This document shows, in pieces, positions 15,875 through 22,875 of a stretch of 56,160 nucleotides of DNA. Source of the stretch: Planctomycetales bacterium. GTDB taxonomy: Bacteria; Planctomycetota; JAKEIC01. Each line of letters begins with the position of its first letter. Positions within the stretch are counted from its first letter, which is position 1. The stretch spans positions 1 through 56,160 of the forward strand of contig JAKEIC010000295.1 in NCBI GenBank assembly GCA_022614695.1, in the 5' to 3' direction. The notes beneath the pieces were generated by a model. The model had not been told where the DNA came from. It ran no database searches and was given only the letters and a program-made list of their open reading frames with translations. Made by a program: the position numbers and the translations under genes.

Positions 15875-18280
15875 CTAGCTCTCCGCCTCCCGCTCGATCG
15901 GCGCCCAGCGCGGGTCGGCGCGCAGGGAGGCGAGGTGCGGGTCCTGCGCGAGGAGGTCGGCGTCGCGGAGGCCGGCGCCCACCGCGCGCGCGAGCCAGTC
16001 GAAGGCCTCGTCGCGGCGGCCCGCGAGCGCGGCGAGGCACGCGAGGTTGTAGGCGGCCCGCCAGCCCCGGGGCTCGAGCGCGAGCGCGGCCCGGAAGTCC
16101 TCGGCGGCCCTCTCCGCGAGACCGGCGAAGTACCGGGTCTTCCCCCGCTCGTGGAGGGCCGGGGCGAACCCGGGGACCTTCTCCAGCGAGGCGGTGAGCT
16201 GCGCGTCGGCCTCGGCGTGCCGGCCCTCCCGGGACAGGAGCCGCGCGCGCTGCAGGAGCGCCGCCGGGTCGCCGGGGCGGATCGCGAGCGCATGGTGGAG
16301 GGCCCGGTAGCCGTCGCGCGCGTTCCCCTCGTCGGCGCAGCGCGCCGCGTGGATCACGTAGCGGCGGGCGACGAGGTCGCCGATCCGCTCCTCGACGCGG
16401 GCGAGGGACTCGGCGTCGGCGCCCCCGGCGCCGCTCCGCCGGACCGACTCGAGGTACTCGAGCGCCTTCCGCGGGCTGCGCGAGAGCGCGAGGCGGCGCG
16501 CCCGCCGGAACACGGCCGGGACGGCCAGGATGCCCGGGAGCGTGGCGGTGTCCGTCGCCGGGGCCGGCGAGCCTGCGGCGGCGGCGACGACGACGGCGGC
16601 TGCCGCCGCCACTTCCCCCTCGCTCGCGAAGACGCGCACGTACTGGTCCACCCCGACGGCGGCGAAGTCGTGCCTCACCTTCTCGTCCGGGACGAGGAAC
16701 CCGAGGGAGCCTCCCGCCGCGGCCGCCTCCTCGAAGGCGTCCATCACCCAGAGGAAGTTCTCGTTGGCGAAGCGGCGGAGCCGGGGGTAGTGGAGGACCA
16801 CGTGCGGCCGTCCGCTCGCGAGGCAGGCGCGCACGGCCCGCAGCGCCCGCGGCCCGTGCTCGGGCCCCTCGTGCTCGAGGCGCGCGCGGTCCGAGCGGAG
16901 CAGGGCGACGCGCGGGCGGTCCTCGAGTGCCAGCTCCCCCTCGAGGACGAGCGGGCCCCCGCAGGCGCCGCAGACCGCGGGAGCGGGCGGGACCGGCCCG
17001 TCCCGGCCGCAGCGGGGACAGCGGGCGGCCGGAGGGGCTCCGGCCGCCGCCGCGCGCGATCCTCGGGCCCCGTACCCCGGCCCTGCCTCGCGCTCGAGAA
17101 GCTCCCCGAGCGGCGGCGCGTACTCCCCGCGCTCGAGGAGCGCCCGGCGCCGGTCGAGCGCCCTCTCCACGACCGCGTCGGAGACGCCCGGCCTCTCGAG
17201 CGCCCGCGTGAACTCCGCCGCGCGCGACGGCGCCCGCGAGAGCGCCGGTTCCGATCCCCCGAGCACCTGGGCGAGGTCCCAGAGGACCGCCTCGCACGAC
17301 TGGTATCGCCGCTCGGGGTCCTTCGTGAGCATCGCCAGCACGACGTCGTCGAGAGCGGGCGGGACCCCGAGCCGGAGCGACGAGGGCCGCGGCGGCGGGT
17401 CGTGGAGGTGCTTGTACATGATCGTGAACGGGGTCTCGGCCTCGAAGGGCCGCCCGCCGGTGAGCAGGAAGAAGAACGTCGCCCCGAGCGAGTAGACGTC
17501 GCTGCGGGCGTCCACGGGGCGCCCGTCGCACTGCTCCGGGCTCATGAAGGCGGGGGTCCCCACGATCTGGCCCGTGACCGTGAGGTGAGAGCTGGCGAGC
17601 GTGCGTTTCGCGAGTCCGAAGTCGGCCACGCGCACCCGGCCGGCGGGCGTGACCAGCACATTCCCGGGCTTCACGTCCCTGTGGACGACGCAGTTCATGT
17701 GGGCCGCGTGGAGCCCCTGCGCGGCCTGGCCGATCATCCGCCCCGCGACCTCGGGCGCGAGGGGCCCCGCCGAGTCCACGAGGGCCTGGAGGCTCACGCC
17801 CTCGACGTAGGGCATCACGAGGTAGACACACTCCTCGGCCTCGCCCGCGTCGAGGACCGGGACGAGGTTCGGGTGGCGCAGCTCCCGCGCGAGCCGCGCC
17901 TCGCGCGCGAAGCGCTTCGCGAGGTCGGCTCCCGCCCCGAAGAGCCGCGGGAGGACCTTCACGGCGTAGTCGGCGCCGTGCCCGGCGCCGACGGATGGGC
18001 CTTGGCGCGAGGCGGCGTAGACCTCCCCCATCCCGCCCCGGCCGAGAAGGCGCCCGAGCCGGTAGCCCCCGACGTCGCGCCCCGTAAGCCGCCCGGGCTC
18101 GTCGGCCAGCCGCACCGAGCCGATCGGGAGCCGCGCGCCGGAGGGCAGCGCGAAGAGCCGCGCCCAGGCCGCCTCCTGCTCGAGCGTCACCCGCGGCCAG
18201 GCCGCGCCGCAGGCGCACCGGACCACGGCCGCGTCCGTGGCCGGCAGCTCCCGCTCGCAGGCGAGGCAGGCGAGCGCCAC
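15875..18280 (-). CDS. Ser/Thr protein kinase with zinc ribbon, STAS-like domain and TPRs
   Basis: An 801-residue cytoplasmic protein with no membrane span. A Cys-rich N-terminus (C5, C8, C22, C24) is followed by a complete Hanks kinase: GRGGMGEVY at about 80, the VAIK-type lysine at 108, HRDVKPGN at 200, DFGLAK at 220 and GTPAFMSPEQ. Next come a zinc ribbon (CPRCG at 422, CGACGG at 438), a region of about 100 residues with the STAS pattern (PHVVLHYPRLRRFANENFLW, GGSLGFLVPDEKVRHDFAAV) and C-terminal TPRs. Kinase fused to an anti-anti-sigma-like module suggests partner-switching signalling; that is inference. The GTG start has TAGGAT 6 bases upstream. Confidence 0.88.
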   Translation of the reverse strand: MALACLACERELPATDAAVVRCACGAAWPRVTLEQEAAWARLFALPSGARLPIGSVRLADEPGRLTGRDVGGYRLGRLLGRGGMGEVYAASRQGPSVGAGHGADYAVKVLPRLFGAGADLAKRFAREARLARELRHPNLVPVLDAGEAEECVYLVMPYVEGVSLQALVDSAGPLAPEVAGRMIGQAAQGLHAAHMNCVVHRDVKPGNVLVTPAGRVRVADFGLAKRTLASSHLTVTGQIVGTPAFMSPEQCDGRPVDARSDVYSLGATFFFLLTGGRPFEAETPFTIMYKHLHDPPPRPSSLRLGVPPALDDVVLAMLTKDPERRYQSCEAVLWDLAQVLGGSEPALSRAPSRAAEFTRALERPGVSDAVVERALDRRRALLERGEYAPPLGELLEREAGPGYGARGSRAAAAGAPPAARCPRCGRDGPVPPAPAVCGACGGPLVLEGELALEDRPRVALLRSDRARLEHEGPEHGPRALRAVRACLASGRPHVVLHYPRLRRFANENFLWVMDAFEEAAAAGGSLGFLVPDEKVRHDFAAVGVDQYVRVFASEGEVAAAAAVVVAAAAGSPAPATDTATLPGILAVPAVFRRARRLALSRSPRKALEYLESVRRSGAGGADAESLARVEERIGDLVARRYVIHAARCADEGNARDGYRALHHALAIRPGDPAALLQRARLLSREGRHAEADAQLTASLEKVPGFAPALHERGKTRYFAGLAERAAEDFRAALALEPRGWRAAYNLACLAALAGRRDEAFDWLARAVGAGLRDADLLAQDPHLASLRADPRWAPIEREAES

Positions 18281-18286
18281 GGGGCG

Positions 18287-18292
18287 ATCCTA
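18287..18292 (-). promoter_or_regulatory. -10 hexamer TAGGAT of the STAS-kinase gene
   Basis: TAGGAT ends 6 bases before GTG 18280. The gene may therefore have its own leaderless promoter besides any read-through from xerC. Confidence 0.5.
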
Positions 18293-18312
18293 TGCCCCTG
18301 GCGGCCCCGGAT

Positions 18313-18338
18313 CTACGCCCCGGAACTACGCCCCGGAA
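18313..18338. repeat. 13-bp perfect tandem duplication at the end of the recombinase gene
   Basis: CTACGCCCCGGAA occurs twice in tandem, at 18313-18325 and 18326-18338. The second copy contains the xerC stop codon (TAG on the minus strand) and the first carries a spare copy of it. Confidence 0.85.
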
Positions 18339-19384
18339 CCGCCCCCCCGAGGGTGCGCGGCGGCGTGGATGGCCCGCAGCCGTTCGGCCGAGACGTGGGT
18401 GTAGATCTGGGTCGTCTGGATGCTCGCGTGGCCGAGGAGCTCCTGGACCACGCGCAGATCGGCGCCGCGGTCGAGCATGTGGGTGGCGAAGGAGTGGCGG
18501 AAGGTGTGGGGGCTCGCGGCGCCCGGGAGGCCCACGGCGCGCAGCGCCCGGACGACGATCCTCCGGACGCTCCGGGCCGAGAGCGCTCCTCCCCGCCGGT
18601 TCCGGAAGAGGGCAGCCGTGGCCGGGGCGGGCGTCTCCGCGAGCCAGGCCGCGAGCGCCTCGGCGGCGGGCCGGCCCACGGGCACGAGGCGGTCCTTCCC
18701 GCCCTTCCCGTGGACCCGGCAGACGTTCGTCTCGAGGTCCAGGTCCCCGACGCGCGCCGCCGTGGCCTCGCCCACGCGCATCCCGGTCGAGTAGAGAACC
18801 TCGAGGATCGCGCGGTCCCGGGCCGGGAGCCCCTCCCGGGCCCCGTCCAGGAGCCTCCTCACGTCGGGCTCGGCGAGGACGCGGGGCAGCGGCCGGCGGC
18901 CGGCCGGCGCTCGCAGCCCCTCGAACGGGTTCTCGTCCGCCGCGCCCGCGTCGCGCCGGTCCTCGTAGAACGTCCGCAGCGCCGCGTACCGGCGGGCCAC
19001 GGTCGCCCGCGAGAGCCCCCGCTCCCCGAGGGAGAGCGCGTAGGCGCGGGCGTCGAGCGCGCGGGCCGCCTCGATCCCGACCCCCCGGCCCCGAAGGAAC
19101 GCGCCCCAGTCGGCGAGGTCCGCCGCGTAGGCCCGGACGGTGTGCGGGGAGGACGAGCCGGCCCGCAGCCGCGTCAGGAACGCCGCGACGGCGGGCTCAG
19201 GCCTCTGCGGGGACCACCTTGTGGACGACGCAGGCGCCGACCTCGGCTCCGAAGATGAACTCCCGGAGCCGGGAGAGGACGGCGAGGAGGTCGTTCCAGG
19301 TGAGGTTCCCGTGCCCGTCCCGAACCGTCCGGAGGAGGGACGCGAGAAGGGCGGCCTCGCTGCCGGGGGTGAAGACGAAGACAT
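18326..19384 (-). CDS. XerC/D-like tyrosine recombinase (start uncertain)
   Basis: The part from about 19180 down is a full XerC-type recombinase. The SAM-like core-binding domain is AAFLTRLRAGSSSPHTVRAY; the catalytic residues appear in STGMRVGEA (Arg), GKGGKDRLVP (Lys), SPHTFRHSFATH (His-x-x-Arg), LLGHASIQTTQIYTHV (His and the Tyr nucleophile). It should resolve chromosome dimers or act on another site. The only canonical in-frame start is ATG 19384, which adds about 60 Ser/Pro-rich residues lying inside the 76-codon gene at 19197-19427. No ATG, GTG or TTG exists near the family's usual start. Either the overlap is real or a non-canonical start is used. Confidence 0.85.
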   Translation of the reverse strand: MSSSSPPAARPPFSRPSSGRFGTGTGTSPGTTSSPSSPGSGSSSSEPRSAPASSTRWSPQRPEPAVAAFLTRLRAGSSSPHTVRAYAADLADWGAFLRGRGVGIEAARALDARAYALSLGERGLSRATVARRYAALRTFYEDRRDAGAADENPFEGLRAPAGRRPLPRVLAEPDVRRLLDGAREGLPARDRAILEVLYSTGMRVGEATAARVGDLDLETNVCRVHGKGGKDRLVPVGRPAAEALAAWLAETPAPATAALFRNRRGGALSARSVRRIVVRALRAVGLPGAASPHTFRHSFATHMLDRGADLRVVQELLGHASIQTTQIYTHVSAERLRAIHAAAHPRGGGSGA

Positions 19385-19427
19385 AGCGCTCGGGCTCCTT
19401 CACTAGGACCAGGGCCTTGTGAGACAT
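19197..19427 (-). CDS. Small hypothetical protein (76 aa)
   Basis: I do not recognise this protein. It begins MSHKALVLVKEPERYVFVFT and continues with two amphipathic helices (EAALLASLLRTVRD, NDLLAVLSRLREFIF) and a final strand (EVGACVVHKVVPAEA). Its codons have the strong G/C third-position bias of real genes here. The ATG is 8 bases after the DedA-PAP2 stop, so it is in the same operon, and its 3' end meets the recombinase coding region. It may be a small regulator or partner of either neighbour. Confidence 0.65.
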   Translation of the reverse strand: MSHKALVLVKEPERYVFVFTPGSEAALLASLLRTVRDGHGNLTWNDLLAVLSRLREFIFGAEVGACVVHKVVPAEA

Positions 19428-19435
19428 CCGAGGAG

Positions 19436-20887
19436 CTATCGGCCGGGGGGGGGCGGCGCTTGAGGAATCGGGGGGGGAGGCGCCCCCGACATCCGCTCGG
19501 CGAGCCGCCGGCGGGCCCCGAGCACCGCGAGGGCGACGAGGGCGCCCAGGAGATACCCGGCCCCGACGTCCCCGGGGTAGTGGAGCCCGACGTAGATGCG
19601 CGAGTAGCCGACGACGAGGGCGAAGGCGGCGACCCCGGCCCCGACCAGGGGATGCCGGGCGAGCGCGGCCGTCGCGACGGCCCCCGAGGTGGCCGCGTGG
19701 GACGACGGGAAGGACCAGTCGTCCCGGGTGGGCGTCTCCACCCCCGGCGGGACGCGCGCCTCGGGGAGGAACGCGGGCCGCTCGCGGCGGACGAGCGGCT
19801 TCAGGACCCCGGCGTTCCCCGCGAAGGCGATCATCCAGGCGAGCGCGGCCACGCCGACGGTGGCGCGCGCGCGCGTCCCGCCGACGGCGAGGGAGAGCAT
19901 CCCGAGGGCGGCCCAGATCCCGAGAATCACGGGATCGCTGTCCAGGCCGCCGAAGACCCGGTCGAGGACCGGGCTCCCCCCGTTCGGGTTCAGGGCCCCG
20001 AAGAGCCGGCGGTCGAGCCCCGGGGGCGGCGGGCCGGCGCGGGCCTCGGCCCAGGCGGCGACGCGCCGGAGAGGCTCCGCCTCGCCGTCCGGCGGCCGGG
20101 CCGGGTCGTATCCCGTGGCGGCGGCGCGGAACCCGTCCCCTCCGTCCTTTGAGAGCCGCTCGAACGCCTCGGCCCGCAGCCCCGAGTCGTCGCTCGCGAG
20201 CTCCGCCGCGAGCCCCTTCCAGCGCGCGGCCTCGGGCGCGCCTCCCATTCCGCCGATCGCGGCGATCCCGGCCACGAAGAGCAGCCCGAGCGCGAGGGTC
20301 GCGAGCCCGAGGTGGCGGTCGAGGAGAACCCTCGCGCGCGGCCCGAGCCACCGGCAGACCCAGGCCACGAGGTAGAACCGCGCCCCGCGCGAGAGGATCG
20401 AGGCGACGATCAGCGTGTCGAGCCCGACCCAGTCGTGGAAGATCCCGGCCGCGATCGTGAAGACCTTGTAGGGGATCGGCGTGAAGCCCGCGAGGACCAC
20501 CGCGAGAAACGCGTTCTCCCCGTAGAGGACGGCCACCTGGTAGTAGGCGTCGAGCCCGGCCAGCGCGACGATCACGCTCTTCCCGAGCGGCGCCGCGAGG
20601 AGACCGATCCCGTAGCCCGCGACCCCGCCCGCCACGGAGCCCGCCGTGCAGATCGCGGCGAACCGCCAGGCCCGGTCGGGCCGCCCGACCGCGAGGGCGA
20701 TCAGGAGGAGGTCCGGCGGGATCGGGAAGAAGGACGACTCGGCGAACGCGAGCGCGAGGAGCGCCCACGCCCCCGCCGGATGGTCGCCCCACCGGAGGAC
20801 CCAGTCCTTCAGGCGGTGGAGGGGCCGTAGAAGCCTGTCCGAGAGAGCGCGCAGCGGACCCGGGCCCGGCGAGTCCGGCTCGGACAC
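19436..20887 (-). CDS. DedA-family membrane protein fused to PAP2 phosphatase
   Basis: A 483-residue fusion. Residues 1-210 are a DedA/VTT domain: FAESSFFPIPPDLLLIALAV, the second re-entrant segment LAGFTPIPYKVFTIAAGIF and the basic SRGARFYLVAW. A linker of about 100 residues leads to a PAP2 phosphatase with all three motifs: KPLVRRERPAF, PSSHAATSG and SRIYVGLHYPGDVGAG. Some DedA proteins flip undecaprenyl phosphate, and PAP2 enzymes dephosphorylate undecaprenyl pyrophosphate or other lipid phosphates. The fusion suggests coupled dephosphorylation and flipping of a carrier lipid in the inner membrane, which is inference. It heads the minus-strand operon. Confidence 0.9.
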   Translation of the reverse strand: MSEPDSPGPGPLRALSDRLLRPLHRLKDWVLRWGDHPAGAWALLALAFAESSFFPIPPDLLLIALAVGRPDRAWRFAAICTAGSVAGGVAGYGIGLLAAPLGKSVIVALAGLDAYYQVAVLYGENAFLAVVLAGFTPIPYKVFTIAAGIFHDWVGLDTLIVASILSRGARFYLVAWVCRWLGPRARVLLDRHLGLATLALGLLFVAGIAAIGGMGGAPEAARWKGLAAELASDDSGLRAEAFERLSKDGGDGFRAAATGYDPARPPDGEAEPLRRVAAWAEARAGPPPPGLDRRLFGALNPNGGSPVLDRVFGGLDSDPVILGIWAALGMLSLAVGGTRARATVGVAALAWMIAFAGNAGVLKPLVRRERPAFLPEARVPPGVETPTRDDWSFPSSHAATSGAVATAALARHPLVGAGVAAFALVVGYSRIYVGLHYPGDVGAGYLLGALVALAVLGARRRLAERMSGAPPPPIPQAPPPPGR

Positions 20888-20893
20888 GCCGGG

Positions 20894-20922
20894 ACTCTAC
20901 GGGGGGCGCGCGACGCCGACAA
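20894..20922 (-). promoter_or_regulatory. Promoter of the DedA-PAP2 operon
   Basis: TTGTCG, a 17-base spacer, then TAGAGT, ending 6 bases before GTG 20887. No Shine-Dalgarno is present, so a leaderless transcript is predicted. Confidence 0.6.
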
Positions 20923-20959
20923 GCCGGAGCGGTGCGACCGCCCGGCTCCCGACCGCGGA

Positions 20960-20965
20960 TAGGAT
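20960..20965 (+). promoter_or_regulatory. -10 hexamer TAGGAT of the second half-kinase gene
   Basis: TAGGAT ends 7 bases before ATG 20973. The box overlaps an upstream in-frame ATG (20964), which therefore cannot be the start if this promoter is used. Confidence 0.5.
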
Positions 20966-20972
20966 GACGCCC

Positions 20973-22823
20973 ATGTCGGGGCCCAAGCTCGACACGTTCC
21001 TCGCCGACTTCGGCCTCGCGAAGGCCGTCGCGACGGGATCGAAGCTCACCCGCACCGGGGAGGCGCTCGGCACCCCCGCCTACATGTCCCCCGAGCAGGC
21101 GCGCGGAGAGGTCTCCTCGCTCACGCCCGCGACGGACGTCTGGAGCCTGGGCGTCGTCCTGTACGAGACGCTCGCGGGGCGCCGGCCGTTCGAGAGCGAG
21201 ACGGACGCGGCGGTGGTGGGCAGGATCCTCCTCGAGGAGCCGGCGCGGCTCCGGAGGATCCGTGGCGACCTGCCCGAGGCGGTCGAACGCGTGGCCCGAG
21301 TCTGCCTCTCGAAGCGAGGGCGGCATCGGTACCGCAACGCCGTCCTGCTCCGGGACGACCTCGACCGGGCCCTGCGAGGGGTGCGGATCCAGGCGCGGGC
21401 GCCCGGCTCCCGGCAGCCCGCGGTGCTGGTGGCCGGCCTCGTCGCGGCCGCGGCGGCCGCGCTCGTCGGCCTGAGGCCCCGGGCGACCGAGAGCCCGCCG
21501 GCTGCGAGGGCCATGGCTCCGACGAGGGGCGAGGGCCTCGCGCATCAGGCCCTGGCGGCGCGGCACGACGACCCCCGGAGAGCCGCGCAACGGCTCGCGG
21601 AGGCCTTGCGCGAGGACCCGACGCGGGAGGACTGGAGGCTGCAGCGCGGCTTGCTGCTCTGGGCCGTCGGCGAGAACGCGGCTGCTCGGAGCGAGTGGGA
21701 GGGCGTCGTCGCGGGCTCCGCGGAGAGTCTCACAGCCCGGACCTACCTGGCCCTGGAAGCCTGGTCCCGGAGCGAGCAAGGCAAGCTCCGATGGGATCAG
21801 GCAGCGCCCATCTTCGCTGAACTCAAGGACCTTCCGGACTGGCACGGCCGCATCGCGCGGGCCGCGCTGGCTGGAAGCCGCGGCGACTGGCGCACCGCGC
21901 GGGAGGAACTCCGGGACGAGCCGCGCTGGGAGGGCTCGCTGGTGAGGGCCCTGATCGAGTCGTCGGATCCGGCCGGGGATCCGCGGGAGCGCATCCGCGC
22001 CTGCAGCAGGACCCTCGAAGGAGGCCTCCCCCTCGCGTGGGCCCACGCCAAGCGCGCCAAGGCCCACGCGGACATCGGGGAGGAGGCGGAGGCCCTTCGC
22101 GACTACGACAAAGTCCTGAGCCTCGTGCCCGGTGATCCGAAGACGCTGTGCAACCGGAGCGTCCGCTGGCTGAAGCTCGGGGATCGGCAGCGCGCCCTCG
22201 CCGACGCCGAGGCCGCGCTGCGCGGCCTCCCCGGCGAGCCCGAGGTCCTCAGACTCCGGGGACAGGTCTTTCACGAGCTCGATCGTCTCGACGAGGCGGT
22301 CGCCGACTACACCGCGGCGTTGCGAGTCCGTCCCGCCGACACCGTGGCCCTCTGCAATCGCGCGAGCGCCCGGTCCGGACAGGGCGACCTGGCGGGTGCG
22401 CTCCAGGACGCAGACGCCGCGGTCCGCCTGGACCCGTCCCTGGCGGATGCCTGGGGCACGCGGGGCGCCATCCGACTCGCTCTGGGGGAAACGCCGGAGG
22501 CTCTCGAGGATCTGGACACGGCGATCCGGCTGCGGCCCGACTCGGCCCGGTTCCTCAGCAACCGCGGCGGGGCGCACGTAAGACTGGGGAACTACCCAGC
22601 CGCGGCGCAGGACTTGCGGAGCGCCGTCCTCATCGAGCCCGGTTTCCCGGACGCGCACTACAACCTCGGGGTCGCCCTCGTCGCCCTCGGCCAGAGGGCC
22701 GCCGCACGGGTCGAGTTCGCCCGGTGCATCGAGATCGATCCCCGGAACCGGAACGTGGCCAACGCCCGCGTGTGGATCTCGGAGCTCGAGACGAGCGAGG
22801 CGGATCCCGCGGGCGGGAAGTAG
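20973..22823 (+). CDS. N-lobe-less Ser/Thr kinase-like protein with TPR repeats (second copy)
   Basis: A 616-residue paralogue of the 1639 gene. It opens MSGPKLDTFLADFGLAKAVA, so DFG is at residues 12-14. GTPAYMSPEQ, ATDVWSLG and the rest of the C-lobe follow to about residue 135. The P-loop, the catalytic lysine and HRD are missing. Only 85 bases separate it from the divergent DedA gene, so no N-lobe is encoded upstream. A membrane span (VLVAGLVAAAAAALVGL) and about 450 residues of TPRs complete it (LRDYDKVLSLVPGDPKTLC, EDLDTAIRLRPDSARFL). Loss of the same half in two copies argues against a chance truncation. Its role is unknown. Confidence 0.8.
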   Translation: MSGPKLDTFLADFGLAKAVATGSKLTRTGEALGTPAYMSPEQARGEVSSLTPATDVWSLGVVLYETLAGRRPFESETDAAVVGRILLEEPARLRRIRGDLPEAVERVARVCLSKRGRHRYRNAVLLRDDLDRALRGVRIQARAPGSRQPAVLVAGLVAAAAAALVGLRPRATESPPAARAMAPTRGEGLAHQALAARHDDPRRAAQRLAEALREDPTREDWRLQRGLLLWAVGENAAARSEWEGVVAGSAESLTARTYLALEAWSRSEQGKLRWDQAAPIFAELKDLPDWHGRIARAALAGSRGDWRTAREELRDEPRWEGSLVRALIESSDPAGDPRERIRACSRTLEGGLPLAWAHAKRAKAHADIGEEAEALRDYDKVLSLVPGDPKTLCNRSVRWLKLGDRQRALADAEAALRGLPGEPEVLRLRGQVFHELDRLDEAVADYTAALRVRPADTVALCNRASARSGQGDLAGALQDADAAVRLDPSLADAWGTRGAIRLALGETPEALEDLDTAIRLRPDSARFLSNRGGAHVRLGNYPAAAQDLRSAVLIEPGFPDAHYNLGVALVALGQRAAARVEFARCIEIDPRNRNVANARVWISELETSEADPAGGK

Positions 22824-22838
22824 GCCGTCCGACGCCGG

Positions 22839-22867
22839 TTGACTTCGCTCCGGGCCGGCGGGACACT
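22839..22867 (+). promoter_or_regulatory. Promoter of the kinase-FGE gene
   Basis: TTGACT, a 17-base spacer, then GACACT, ending 8 bases before GTG 22876. Confidence 0.55.
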
Positions 22868-22875
22868 CGCCCGCC

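Noticed and set aside
15848-19258. Long open frame of 1136 codons on the plus strand
   Set aside because: It is antisense to the STAS-kinase and recombinase genes. Its Arg/Gly/Pro-rich product is a shadow of high GC content; the kinase motifs on the other strand are unmistakable.
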